A DNA stretch of 60,054 nt from assembly GCA_003249095.1 (NCBI GenBank), contig QBMS01000009.1, positions 4,259 to 64,312 of the forward strand, given 5' to 3'. The translations under genes and the position numbers were made by a program. This document shows, one piece after another, positions 16,797 to 26,092 of this stretch (position 1 is its first letter; the number at the start of each line of letters is the position of its first letter). The notes under the pieces were generated by a model. The model worked only from the letters and a program-made list of their open reading frames with translations, was not told where the DNA came from and searched no databases. Source of the stretch: Snowella sp. GTDB taxonomy: Bacteria; Cyanobacteriota; Cyanobacteriia; Cyanobacteriales; Microcystaceae.

Positions 16797-17714
16797 TTAG
16801 GAGTCCTCTTTATCAACTAATTTTGGCTTCTTGAGGGCGGTTTTAATTAAACTGGGTAATTCCCAAGGTTTTTTAGTGACGGGAATCTTGGCTTTTTCAA
16901 AGGCGATAATGGTTTTTTGGACGCTGTTAATCAGAGGGAAAACCTGGGAAAGTTGATTAGCGATAATCGTCGTCGAGTCCCCAAAATGCTTATCCAAAGT
17001 GGCATAACGCCCTGCTAAATAACCAATCACAGGCTTTTCGATCGCGGAGGCAATATAATCAGCCGCTTTCATTTCCCCATGACTATTGGGTTGACCGAGG
17101 AGGAGAATCACTTGCGTTTGTTCATCTTCTTCGAGAACCTGTAGCCATTGCTCAAAATTAGAGCCAATTAAGCCATCGGTTCCCAGGCTCACGACGAAGG
17201 ATTGACCCAAGCCCGCCTGGGTTAATTCACGGGCAATGTCATCGGTGAGGGCATCGCAGTGGCTAATGATGCCGACTTTACCAGGGCTATAGCTACTGAC
17301 ATCTAATGTCCCGACACTCAATTTATCAGGAATTAGTAATCCCTGACTCCCTGAACCCAGGATAAAAGTATGGCTGGTTTCTGCCTTTCTTAAAAGAGAA
17401 ATCATGTCCAAGGGAGGAACCCCGGATGAAACAATAATCAATTGCTTAATGCCCGCCGCGATCGCTTCTAGGGCGGCATCCAACACTTCATAGGCGGGAT
17501 TGAGAATAACGCTCATCTCTATGGTGCCGAATTGATGAACGGCTTCTTCTACTAAATCAAAAATAGGAATATCTGCTAAAACTTCTCCTCCCTGACCCAC
17601 ACTCACCCCAGCGACTAATTGGGTTCCAGAGTCTTTCATCTGGGTTGCATAATAGGTTCCAAGGGGATGATTAATCCCTTGTAATAAAACTTTGCTGTCG
17701 GGTTGCCATTTCAT
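16797..17714 (-). CDS. Succinyl-CoA synthetase alpha-like protein lacking the phosphohistidine
   Basis: 305 residues, collinear with SucD throughout: GINHPLGTYYATQMKDSGT near the start, SSGVPPLDM, SPGKVGIISH, GLIGSNFEQWLQ and KPVIGYLAG. Several catalytic residues are changed. The phosphorylated His246 of E. coli SucD is Asp246 here (FGDSTTII against MGHAGAII), Glu208 is Gln208 (LLLGQPN against MIGEIGG), and the CoA-site GPNCPG is GSGSQG. The numbering matches E. coli exactly. It follows the beta-like gene on the same strand. By known SCS chemistry it should not make phosphohistidine. It may be a regulatory, structural or repurposed CoA-binding protein, or use a different mechanism. Confidence 0.8.
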   Translation of the reverse strand: MKWQPDSKVLLQGINHPLGTYYATQMKDSGTQLVAGVSVGQGGEVLADIPIFDLVEEAVHQFGTIEMSVILNPAYEVLDAALEAIAAGIKQLIIVSSGVPPLDMISLLRKAETSHTFILGSGSQGLLIPDKLSVGTLDVSSYSPGKVGIISHCDALTDDIARELTQAGLGQSFVVSLGTDGLIGSNFEQWLQVLEEDEQTQVILLLGQPNSHGEMKAADYIASAIEKPVIGYLAGRYATLDKHFGDSTTIIANQLSQVFPLINSVQKTIIAFEKAKIPVTKKPWELPSLIKTALKKPKLVDKEDS

Positions 17715-17769
17715 AAAAACATAAGTAGATGGGTCTTAAAAGTGATAGAGTCCCGCCGTCCTACGGACA

Positions 17770-17799
17770 CCCCCCTTATTAAGGGGGGCAGGGGGGATC
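17770..17799. repeat. C6/G6 palindromic repeat, partial copy
   Basis: A CCCCCCTTATTAAGGGGGG palindrome is followed by CAGGGGGGATC. The same core with only small changes occurs at 51686-51720, where a matching GATCCCCCC left end is also present, and a part (GGATCAAGGGGGGCAG) recurs at 21851. It lies between the two SucCD-like genes and could fold into a strong hairpin in their transcript. It looks like a small dispersed MITE-like element. Confidence 0.6.
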
Positions 17800-17894
17800 G
17801 AGCGCACAACGTATTGTCAATTTAACAGTAACTCAGTTGCTTACTATTTTAAGTTTTGAAGGTTGAGTAATGTGCGATTCGCTAAAATTAATTT

Positions 17895-19109
17895 TTAAGC
17901 ATTAGAATCCACCAGGGAGAGAGTATCGGCAATACACTGTTCTAAAGAAGTGTTCCAATAAATGGGTAGGGCGGAAACTTTTGCTTGAAAGGGTTCTAAA
18001 TTTCCCTTAACTAATCGGATGACGATGGGGACGTATTCTAGCTTTGAATTGTTTGAATTTTCCTTCATTGGCGATCGCTCCCTACCGAGGGAATTTGCCC
18101 CCGTTGGTCTGGTCATGCGGTCATCACTCCTGGGCAAAAAGGCGGGTTGGAGATACTGAGAAATCACATCAGCGACGACTTCCGATGTTTCGGTAGTGCC
18201 TAAAATATTTATGAAAATGACCTTTAGCTTGGACAATTCCCTCATTTTTTTTAGAGCCAGTTCTAACTGATTGCCTAGAGACAAGTTTAGATGATTATCC
18301 TCTAAAATTAAGGCTCCTGCTAACTTGCCCTGCTGTTCTCGGATTAAATCCCAACTACTGAGAACTAATCCATAACCATTACAAATTAAGCCAATTTCCC
18401 CCGATTTTATGTCGCCCTTGAGCCATCGTAGGGGAGACGCAAAATTGAGTTCATGATGAGTCCATAAGGATAAATCGGGATGACGGGCGATCGCTGAATC
18501 ATTGATAGCAATTTTGCCATCGAGGGCCATGACTTCCCCGTTATTTTTAACTCCGAGCGGATTAATTTCAATAATATCTAAATCAGCAGACAAAAAGAGA
18601 TGATACATTTTTTCCACAATATCACTCACGACTGCAATTAATTCTCCGGTTAGTCCCATTTTGACTGCCAGATGTCGCGCATGGAAAGCGGAAAAGTCAT
18701 CGGTCAATACGACTTTTTCCATATTTTGTAGGAGAGTATCCACATCCATGCCACCTTTACTAGAACCCAACAAAACAGGACATTGGAGTTGATAATCTAG
18801 CACGATCGCTAAAAAGAATTCTGATTGGCTATCGTAATGGGCTTCTGCTAAAATTACCTCTGGATATTCATTGGAAATAGGGAGATTGAAAATTGCTGAA
18901 GCTGCCGCGATCCCATCGATCGTATTTTCCACAAAGCGAATACCTCCCACCTTGCCCCGACCCCCTGCTCGGACTTGGGATTTTAAAACGACTGGATAGG
19001 GAATGTGCAAGCGTTTTAACTCGCCAATATCGTGGATCGTTTGGGAAGGCAAAGTGGGGATGCCTACCTTTTGAAAAAGCTCCTTGGCTTGGTATTCTAG
19101 TAAATCCAT
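17895..19109 (-). CDS. Succinyl-CoA synthetase beta-like protein, divergent
   Basis: About 404 residues from the ATG at 19109 (MDLLEYQAKELF, matching the N-terminus of SucC); a TTG 12 codons upstream is less likely. The ATP-grasp half is well kept (KSQVRAGGRGKVGG, DLDIIEINPLGV, DGKIAINDSA). The C-terminal half departs from the family: the GGG phosphate loop (FLDVGGGAT in E. coli) reads ILEDNHLN, and NIFGG reads NILGT. About 35 extra residues (FLPRSDDRMTR to NSKLEY) interrupt the domain between QYLQ and VPIVIRL. Together with the altered alpha-like partner downstream, this suggests a complex without normal succinyl-CoA synthetase activity. Confidence 0.75.
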   Translation of the reverse strand: MDLLEYQAKELFQKVGIPTLPSQTIHDIGELKRLHIPYPVVLKSQVRAGGRGKVGGIRFVENTIDGIAAASAIFNLPISNEYPEVILAEAHYDSQSEFFLAIVLDYQLQCPVLLGSSKGGMDVDTLLQNMEKVVLTDDFSAFHARHLAVKMGLTGELIAVVSDIVEKMYHLFLSADLDIIEINPLGVKNNGEVMALDGKIAINDSAIARHPDLSLWTHHELNFASPLRWLKGDIKSGEIGLICNGYGLVLSSWDLIREQQGKLAGALILEDNHLNLSLGNQLELALKKMRELSKLKVIFINILGTTETSEVVADVISQYLQPAFLPRSDDRMTRPTGANSLGRERSPMKENSNNSKLEYVPIVIRLVKGNLEPFQAKVSALPIYWNTSLEQCIADTLSLVDSNA

Positions 19110-19309
19110 GTTGGGTTTTGAATAATACTGAGGATCGTCAGTCAATCGTTTTAAATTTTTTGCTATTTATTTCTCCAAATTCCCTTTATCCTTAGATATA
19201 GAGAAAATCACTAGAGGGCCATGACAACTCTAGTCAGAGATTCGCTCAATTACGCTTGGTGTTACCTATTTAGTTTACAGGTAGTCTCTCACAATCAGGA
19301 ATAAGTGTT

Positions 19310-21040
19310 ATGGAGGAAACAAATATTAGCGAAATTCCAGCTCTCGATCTGGGTCGTTTAGGGGAACAACTCTATAAATTTCTACTGTCGGACGCGATCG
19401 CGGCCAATCCCCTACAGGTTAATTGTTTTTTTTCAGAAGAAACGCTTATTGTTGTTATTCAATATTCCCAAACGCTGAAGCTACAAAAAGCGGCCACTTT
19501 TTCCTGTGTCCGAGAATTTTTAGATCGTCAAGGCTCTTCCGCCCTCTATCCTACCGAGATTTATCTAACCAGCGAAGAGCCATCATCGTTTCTGAAAAAT
19601 GGAACCGTTGACCACGAAGCGGAGAATATGATGAGTATTCCTCGGCAAAAAAAAAGGCCAAGCTTACCCAAACCTCCACAAGCTAAACAATTAGCCCTTT
19701 TTCAGGAAAATAATCTTCATTTCCCCATACTTTCTCCCTCAACCCTCCCTGACTATTTTCGCACAAAAAAACTATTAGGATTAGGACTAGGCTTGGGAAT
19801 TCTGGCCATCACTCTCTATGGATTAAGCGATCCCTGTATCACGGGAACCTGTCCCTCCTTGAGCCAAGCAAAATTTTTAATTAACAGCTCCTTACTTGTT
19901 CTTGAGCCTGATTCATCTTCCAGTTTATTAGCGACCAAGCAAAAATTAAGTGAAGCTCGCGTCCAATTACAATCTATTCCTTGGTGGTCTCCTTATCGCT
20001 CTCAAGCTAACGCTTTAGACAGTGAAGCTCAAACAATTTTGAAAGATATTGATCTGTTGAATACGGCGATCGCATCAGGGAATCAGGCGACTCTTTTAAT
20101 GCAAAAATCGTCCCTATCCATTCCTGAATGGCAAACGGTTCAAAGCCTTTTAACAAAATCGATCAAGCAACTGAAGCAATTGCCTACTAACAGCCAATTT
20201 CAAGCCTTCGCGATCGCCCAAAGTCAACAATACGAAAAAGCTCTACTGGCAAGTAATCAACGCCTACAGCAAGAACAACTCGCAAATACCATCTACGAAG
20301 AGGCAATGAAAATAGGTAGAGTAGCTAAAGTGCAAGAAAATATGGCCCAATCCATTGATGATTTTGATAAAATTTCTGCCACTTGGAAAAAGGCTATTCA
20401 ATTTCTGGAAAATATTTCCCAAGGAACCACTCCCTACGATAAAACCTCAAAATTTTTAGATCTTTATGGTCAAGCTTATAAAGCGATCGATGCGCGTAAA
20501 AAGAATGAAGCATTAGCAGAAATAAACTTGCAACAAGCCATTCAAGAAGCTCAAATTGCTGAAAAATCAGAGCAGTCCCAGCAATGGTCTTTAGCCGTTT
20601 CTCATTGGAAAAATGCGTTAGTCTATCTCAAACAAATTCCTGACAATAGTTTCCAATCAACTAAGGCAAAATCTCTGTCAATTCAGTATAATCTCTCGTT
20701 AAATAAAGCTCAAGCAAACTTTAAAAATGCCAATCGACTACAATTCATCAAAAATAATTTAGCCAAAATTTGTTCCCAAGAGAATAAAGCCTGTAATTAT
20801 TCTATCGATAAAAATATGATTAAAGTCAAGTTAACCTCATCCTATCTTCAGCAAATCTGGGATTTATCGATTCAGGCAAAACTTAATGCTAATATCAAAG
20901 AACAAGCGGACATTTTGAATCATCTTGCTCGCCTAGAACAAAGCTTTCAAATGATTAGTAATCAGGCAAAAATTCCCCTAGCGGTTTATAATTCCAAGGG
21001 TAACTTGATGACGACCTATCGACCCATTTCTCAAAACTAA
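19310..21040 (+). CDS. Unknown single-pass membrane protein with long helical C-terminal domain
   Basis: 576 residues. Residues 1-110 form a small soluble domain (LGRLGEQLYKFLL at the start). A basic, Pro-rich linker leads to one membrane helix at about 153-172. The remaining 400 residues are almost all helix-forming, rich in Gln, Ala and Lys, with repeating patterns such as QWSLAVSHWKNALVYLKQIP that recall TPR-like pairs. A Cys pair just after the membrane helix (DPCITGTCPS) and another later (ICSQENKAC) suggest an oxidising compartment, so the C-terminus is probably periplasmic or lumenal. I do not recognise a named family. Confidence 0.65.
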   Translation: MEETNISEIPALDLGRLGEQLYKFLLSDAIAANPLQVNCFFSEETLIVVIQYSQTLKLQKAATFSCVREFLDRQGSSALYPTEIYLTSEEPSSFLKNGTVDHEAENMMSIPRQKKRPSLPKPPQAKQLALFQENNLHFPILSPSTLPDYFRTKKLLGLGLGLGILAITLYGLSDPCITGTCPSLSQAKFLINSSLLVLEPDSSSSLLATKQKLSEARVQLQSIPWWSPYRSQANALDSEAQTILKDIDLLNTAIASGNQATLLMQKSSLSIPEWQTVQSLLTKSIKQLKQLPTNSQFQAFAIAQSQQYEKALLASNQRLQQEQLANTIYEEAMKIGRVAKVQENMAQSIDDFDKISATWKKAIQFLENISQGTTPYDKTSKFLDLYGQAYKAIDARKKNEALAEINLQQAIQEAQIAEKSEQSQQWSLAVSHWKNALVYLKQIPDNSFQSTKAKSLSIQYNLSLNKAQANFKNANRLQFIKNNLAKICSQENKACNYSIDKNMIKVKLTSSYLQQIWDLSIQAKLNANIKEQADILNHLARLEQSFQMISNQAKIPLAVYNSKGNLMTTYRPISQN

Positions 21041-21184
21041 TTGACTAGTGAATTAATTTGAATTAAGATAGTTAGTAAAAAAGTGATTCTTAGTGGAACA
21101 ATCCTTCACAATTTTTCGTTTATCCCATTCTGAGAGAGCTTAATAATTTTCTTTAAATATCTATTAAAAACGATAATCAAAACG

Positions 21185-21841
21185 ATGACAAATCTAGCAA
21201 ATCCTTCCCAAGTATATCAAGGACAATTTGGAGAATTTACCCTAACCCAACGCGATCGCCAGGAAGTTATTTTCTATCGGGGAGGATTGGGACTCTCTGC
21301 CCTAGCCTTTGCGGTGGGGACTGGGTTAATCCTTTGGCAAGGCCCAACTCCTTTTGTTCTCCAGACATTAACACTTTTATTTGCCCTATTTTCTTTGGGA
21401 TTAGGTCTTAGTTTGGCTTTAATTCATATTTACCTAGTTGTTCTGCACCGATTGTTACAGGTTTTTTGGGCGATCGGTACGGTTTCTAGTGTAATTTTTG
21501 CTATTTCTAGTCCCCAACCCCTGGCACTGTTTATTTATGATCATCCCCTTTCTTTGTTGGGAGTGGGATTTATTTTTGCAGCTTTAACGGGAATTTATTT
21601 CAAGGAAGCATTTTGCTTTAACCGCCTCGAAACCAAGCTTTTAACTCCCTTAGTTCCGTTATTATTACTAGGACATTTATTTTCTATTTTACCCCTATCG
21701 ATTGAACGAGGATTGTTAGCAGTTTGGGCTATCTTTTTTGTAGTATTTGCTATCCGAAAAGCAATTCAAGCGATTCCTCCTGATATTGGCGATAAGTCTG
21801 TTTTTATCTATTTAAAACAGCAAAAAACTGTAAATAATTAA
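21185..21841 (+). CDS. DUF2301-family integral membrane protein
   Basis: 218 residues. The cytoplasmic N-terminus contains YQGQFGEFTLTQRDRQEVIFYRG, written here as YQGQFGEFTL and RDRQEVIFYRG, a signature of DUF2301. About six or seven closely spaced membrane helices follow (residues 33-195), including the EAFCFNRLETKLLTPLVP loop. The family is found in cyanobacteria and plastid-bearing lineages and has no assigned function. It lies 144 bases after the preceding rightward gene and may be on the same transcript. Confidence 0.8.
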   Translation: MTNLANPSQVYQGQFGEFTLTQRDRQEVIFYRGGLGLSALAFAVGTGLILWQGPTPFVLQTLTLLFALFSLGLGLSLALIHIYLVVLHRLLQVFWAIGTVSSVIFAISSPQPLALFIYDHPLSLLGVGFIFAALTGIYFKEAFCFNRLETKLLTPLVPLLLLGHLFSILPLSIERGLLAVWAIFFVVFAIRKAIQAIPPDIGDKSVFIYLKQQKTVNN

Positions 21842-21877
21842 AGCTCTCTTGGATCAAGGGGGGCAGCTACTTTTGGG

Positions 21878-21937
21878 CGCAAGCCTTGCACCCCTACGCT
21901 CCTCTAAAAACCTTCTGTAGGGGCGAGTTGCGTTAGC
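21878..21937. repeat. Imperfect inverted repeat with ACCCCTAC/GTAGGGG arms
   Basis: GCAAGCCTTGCACCCCTAC on the left faces GTAGGGGCGAGTTGCG on the right, with about 18 bases between. Such elements are typical dispersed palindromes in cyanobacterial intergenic DNA. It lies between convergent genes (DUF2301 and the SWIM protein) and may act in both directions as a stem-loop near transcript ends. A GGATCAAGGGGGGCAG piece of another repeat family lies just upstream. Confidence 0.5.
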
Positions 21938-22010
21938 CCTTGAACAAGATAAGATAAAACTGTCACCCCAATTCCCAGAGAGCGATCGCCTTTTCTAGAT
22001 CCCCTGAAAA

Positions 22011-23801
22011 CTATAAACCATTGTCTCGAAATAGCCCCATTAATTTTCGTTTACGCTGGTGAATATTGACCAAATTTCCGTGATAAACTGACCATTCTGC
22101 TTTTCTGTTGGATTGAGAATAGGCTTTCTTGACCTTTTTGAGCCATTTAACTGCTTGATCATAGTATTCTGCTTTTCCCGCATCCATAATTGCCTCAGCC
22201 ATCTTACTGGCTTTGCTAATCACCCAATCAGGTTGCACAGAAATTGCCGCATCCATGACTGCTCCAATTAAATCTTTCTCATAATCACTCAGAGGATTTG
22301 CTGTTGCGATCGCGTCTTCTACTAAGTTTTCATAGAGAAAAATTCTAATTTTTGCCTCTCGAACTTCCCAACCATGCTGAGATCGTAAAAAATCTAATAA
22401 ATCTAACTTCAGAGAGTCCCAATCATCTCTTGCTAGAGTTGCCAGTTTTTTATATTGCCCAAAAGATGCTTTTATTTCAAAAACTTTGAGATTAGCCGCC
22501 AGAATTAGATCAGGATCTTGCAATTCCTGCGCTAGTTCTACAATCCAATCCGCTAGTTGACTTTCAGAATTACCCGGTAAATTTAAACCCCGTTGAGCAA
22601 TTTGTAGAGCCGCTTCTGTCGCACCCTGATTTTGTAAAGTATTAGATAATGCTAGGGCTTCTTCGCTAGTAGTCATTTGTATTTGAGCGGCTTGCAGAGC
22701 TTCTTCTGTTCGGTCTAGCCAAGCTAACATAGTCAGATATTCTTTAGTTTGATGAGTTGCTTTGGCAAGATTAAGATATTCTTCATAACGGCCCTGTTGT
22801 TTGAGAATTTTGAGCCTAATTAATGTTAAATCATTTTGATAATGGGCCTTTTCTTCTATGAGTTCTTCCGTCACATTTCCTTGTAAAATCGCTTGTAAAA
22901 ACTCTTCATTCCAGCCTTCTTCTAGGGCAGCTAAACTCATCGAAAAGTCCACTTTCCATTTCTTCTGCCAACTTTGTAATTCTCCTTTCAGTTTTAGATT
23001 TTCTTGAAATGTTAAATCAGTACTTAAAATTGCTTCTGTCCAACGATCATTCAGAACGTCCACTACTTCATAGGGTTCCATTCCATAGTCGGTTAAATCA
23101 TCATCCCATTTCGATGCACAGGCTTCTGTAATGGCTTTTAGAATAGCGATCGCGTTATGAACTTCTCCTTGTTCAAAGAAAGCTTCAGTATCATCAATTA
23201 GTTCGATTATTTCCAGACTAACGGTATCTTCTTCATAGCCCCATCCATCTTCGCAACCTCGCACAGCTTCTCGTAATATTTCACGGACTTTACTGCTATA
23301 AAATTTAGTATTCACCGTAATTTGGGGTATTTCTTGATCGTCATTGGATGTTCCTTGATTAATCGCGATCGCAACAGGTTTAATTCGACTAATAAAGCGT
23401 TCTACTTGATCAATCAATTCAGGATGATCTTCTACTAAAAACTGGACTAATTGACGGCTTTGTTCTGCATCTAATCCATCCAATAATTGCTCCAAGGTCA
23501 AACGTTTTTCGATGCTCTTCGGCTCATGAATATAAGCTAATAAAGTCGCGACAATATGTTTACACCAACCACCATAATCGTAGGGGCAAGTGCAATAGGC
23601 TGAGGTGATATGATTGTCTTCGAGTTTAACTGTTACGCGATAACCGTCATACTCACTTCCTGAAACTTTTGCTTCTAGGTTCTGACCGCGCAAGAACAAG
23701 GAGAGTACTGCATCGTCGTGGTAATAGGATTCGCCCCGTTGGAAGGATTGTGTCGTGGCTTCTTGACGAATACTCTCTAGGCTAAGTGGGATTTTTGCCA
23801 T
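22011..23801 (-). CDS. SWIM zinc-finger protein
   Basis: 596 residues. Near residue 60 is a SWIM zinc knuckle of the form CxCx(n)CxH (YCTCPYDYGGWCKHIVATLLAY, i.e. CTCPYDYGGWCKH), preceded by the usual short beta domain (RGESYYHDDAVLSL). SWIM modules bind DNA or protein. The remaining 500 residues are helical with TPR-like or HEAT-like repeats (EYLTMLAWLDRTEEALQAA, ATEAALQIAQRGL). This plan is common in bacterial SWIM proteins of unknown function. It is a single leftward gene facing the DUF2301 gene. Confidence 0.85.
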   Translation of the reverse strand: MAKIPLSLESIRQEATTQSFQRGESYYHDDAVLSLFLRGQNLEAKVSGSEYDGYRVTVKLEDNHITSAYCTCPYDYGGWCKHIVATLLAYIHEPKSIEKRLTLEQLLDGLDAEQSRQLVQFLVEDHPELIDQVERFISRIKPVAIAINQGTSNDDQEIPQITVNTKFYSSKVREILREAVRGCEDGWGYEEDTVSLEIIELIDDTEAFFEQGEVHNAIAILKAITEACASKWDDDLTDYGMEPYEVVDVLNDRWTEAILSTDLTFQENLKLKGELQSWQKKWKVDFSMSLAALEEGWNEEFLQAILQGNVTEELIEEKAHYQNDLTLIRLKILKQQGRYEEYLNLAKATHQTKEYLTMLAWLDRTEEALQAAQIQMTTSEEALALSNTLQNQGATEAALQIAQRGLNLPGNSESQLADWIVELAQELQDPDLILAANLKVFEIKASFGQYKKLATLARDDWDSLKLDLLDFLRSQHGWEVREAKIRIFLYENLVEDAIATANPLSDYEKDLIGAVMDAAISVQPDWVISKASKMAEAIMDAGKAEYYDQAVKWLKKVKKAYSQSNRKAEWSVYHGNLVNIHQRKRKLMGLFRDNGL

Positions 23802-23998
23802 ATTCTTTAGGATTAATTCAGATCTTAACTATACTATCAAAATCAAAGTGACGCTTATTTTCATTCATTTACGAGGAGGCGATCGCGTTCATGAACAAAA
23901 TTTTTCTAATCAATTCCGTCAAGGGTATGATTGAGTAATTGACATTAGAACCCGATTATAGAAAATATTAGAGGCGATCGCGCTGAAGGAAGGTAGTG

Positions 23999-25408
23999 AT
24001 GAAAATTAAAGTTAAAAATCTGGGTGTTTTAAAACAGGCTGAATTTGAGCTTGGCGATTTCACGATTATTTGTGGTGAAAATAATACTGGAAAAACCTAT
24101 GCTACCTATGCTTTATTTGGTTTTTTATATACTTGGAAAAACTTTTTTGAAATGGAGATTGGTGAAGATAAAGTGGAAGATTTAATGACAAAAGGTACAA
24201 CCAGTATTAATATTGCTGATTATGTTGAAAAAATTCAAGATTTTGTTGATCAAGGTTGTCAAAAATATATTCAGGAACTACCTAATATCTTCGCCACAAA
24301 TAAAGAGAAGTTTCAAGGGTCTAGTTTTCAAGTAATTATAGAAGAAAAAGATATTTTCCAGATAAAGAATAATATTCAAACGACGAAGTTTGAACCAAGT
24401 ATTGACGTTAAAGAACGTTTTGTTATTTTTTATGAAAAATCTCTAGAAAGCAACGATATAACCGTTAACTTTTTTGATAACTTTTTTGATAACAAAAAGG
24501 TTTTTGATGCAAGGATTTTTAATCGCTATATTGCAACTGTTTTACAAAGAATTTTTTTTTCTATTATTTTTCATGAACCTTTTATTATAAGTTCCGAAAG
24601 AACAGGATCTGCAATTTTTCGTAAGGAATTAAATTTTGCTCGTAGTAAATTGCTAGAACAAATGTCTAGAGCAGATTTAACCAGTGATCTTAGAGGTATT
24701 TTATCTAATGCTCATGAAGATTATGCTCTACCTATAAAAACGAACTTAGAATTTCTTGAAAACCTTAGCAGTATTTCTAAAAAAAGTAGTTTTATTGCTG
24801 AAAATCATCCTAAAATTTTAGATTCTTTTACTGATATTATTGGTGGAAAATATACTATTAACGATAATGATCAACTTTATTATGAACCCAAAGATAAACG
24901 AATAAAATTAGCAATGGATGAAAGTTCTAGTGCGGTTCGTTCCTTGCTTGATTTGGGTTTTTACCTGAGACATGAAGCCAAGCCGGGCGATTTATTGATA
25001 ATAGATGAACCCGAATTAAATCTACATCCAGAAAATCAACGTCGTGTTGCTCGGCTCTTAGCAAGATTAGTCAATTTAGGCATTAAAGTTTTTATTACAA
25101 CTCATAGCGATTATATTATCAAAGAATTAAATACTTTAATCATGCTGAATCATGATAAACCTCATCTAAAAAGAATTGCCGAAGTTGAAGGTTATCACCA
25201 AGCTGAATTACTGAATGCCGATCAAATTAAAGTTTATATTGCAGAAAAAGCCCCAGTTCTGCTGGATGGAAAAACTCGAAAAACGAAATGTCAAACCTTG
25301 ACTCCTGCGGATATTGATCCAGAAATGGGAATAGAAGCCCGTAGTTTCGATAAAACTATTGACACAATGAATCAGATCCAAGAAGAAATTGTTTGGGGAG
25401 CAGATTAA
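23999..25408 (+). CDS. ABC/OLD-type AAA ATPase of a putative defence pair
   Basis: 469 residues from the ATG at 23999 (a GTG codon directly precedes it); a purine-rich AAGGAAGG lies upstream. Walker A is GENNTGKT (residues 26-33), an ABC-like signature ESSSAVRSL is at about 308-316, Walker B is LLIIDEPELNLHPENQ (Asp336, Glu337) and the switch is TTHSDYI (about 367-373). This is the AAA_15/AAA_21 fold of OLD-like and SMC-like ATPases. There is no TOPRIM nuclease domain at the C-terminus, unlike OLD proteins. Its stop codon overlaps the start of a nuclease-like gene (TAATG), so the two proteins should be made together. Similar ATPase-effector pairs are often antiviral systems. Confidence 0.8.
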   Translation: MKIKVKNLGVLKQAEFELGDFTIICGENNTGKTYATYALFGFLYTWKNFFEMEIGEDKVEDLMTKGTTSINIADYVEKIQDFVDQGCQKYIQELPNIFATNKEKFQGSSFQVIIEEKDIFQIKNNIQTTKFEPSIDVKERFVIFYEKSLESNDITVNFFDNFFDNKKVFDARIFNRYIATVLQRIFFSIIFHEPFIISSERTGSAIFRKELNFARSKLLEQMSRADLTSDLRGILSNAHEDYALPIKTNLEFLENLSSISKKSSFIAENHPKILDSFTDIIGGKYTINDNDQLYYEPKDKRIKLAMDESSSAVRSLLDLGFYLRHEAKPGDLLIIDEPELNLHPENQRRVARLLARLVNLGIKVFITTHSDYIIKELNTLIMLNHDKPHLKRIAEVEGYHQAELLNADQIKVYIAEKAPVLLDGKTRKTKCQTLTPADIDPEMGIEARSFDKTIDTMNQIQEEIVWGAD

Positions 25409-25995
25409 TGTCCGATATTTCAATTCTTAAAGAAATGTTTAAGGAATCAATGATAGTGTTACTTCAAGAAAATGAAGCGGGAACTCATCTCAATCGCTTT
25501 GTTATTCTCGAAGAAACTCAAGATCGTTATTCTGTCACTATTGAGGGAATGCCAAATGATGATCAAGTAATTGTTATCAAAGCAGATAAATTTGAATCAC
25601 CTCCACATATTTTTAACGGAACTAAAGGTGAAGGCAAGCGAGCAGATTTTGTCATTATCGCAAACACAAACACTGAAAAAATTATTCTTTGTATTGAATT
25701 GAAGAAAAAGAAAGACAGAGAGAAATTTATTATAAATCAATTAATGGGGGTAAAATGTTTTATTTTCTATTGTCAAGAAATTGGCAAAAATTTTTGGAAT
25801 CAGTATGATTTTCTTGATGACTATCAATATCATTTTGTGAGTATTGGTCGTATTAGTGTACCAAGAAAAAGTACACGACCTTCCAAAAATAAAGAAAGTA
25901 ATTTTTCCTACATCACTATCCATAACAATCCTGGGAAAATACTTAAAATCAGTTCTCCTCATAATCTTCAATATGATCATTTGATTGCAAAATAG
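25408..25995 (+). CDS. PD-(D/E)xK nuclease-like partner of the ATPase
   Basis: 195 residues from the ATG that shares one base with the stop of the ATPase gene. The core motif is GKRADFVIIAN (Asp80), then a strand and IILCIELKKK, giving Asp80-x16-Glu97-Leu-Lys99, the active-site spacing of the PD-(D/E)xK nuclease superfamily. A possible leading Glu is at residue 21 (ENEAGTH). After the core comes an aromatic-rich helix (IINQLMGVKCFIFYCQEI) and a basic C-terminal region. By context it would be the effector controlled by the ATPase. Another PD-(D/E)xK role such as sensing of DNA ends is possible. Confidence 0.65.
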   Translation: MSDISILKEMFKESMIVLLQENEAGTHLNRFVILEETQDRYSVTIEGMPNDDQVIVIKADKFESPPHIFNGTKGEGKRADFVIIANTNTEKIILCIELKKKKDREKFIINQLMGVKCFIFYCQEIGKNFWNQYDFLDDYQYHFVSIGRISVPRKSTRPSKNKESNFSYITIHNNPGKILKISSPHNLQYDHLIAK

Positions 25996-26092
25996 ATAAA
26001 TTCTATAGATGAATTCTATTTTCTTAACAACAAAATTGCGATCGCATCATCAATTATTAACTGAAACGCGATCGCCTACTTCTCCTAAACTT

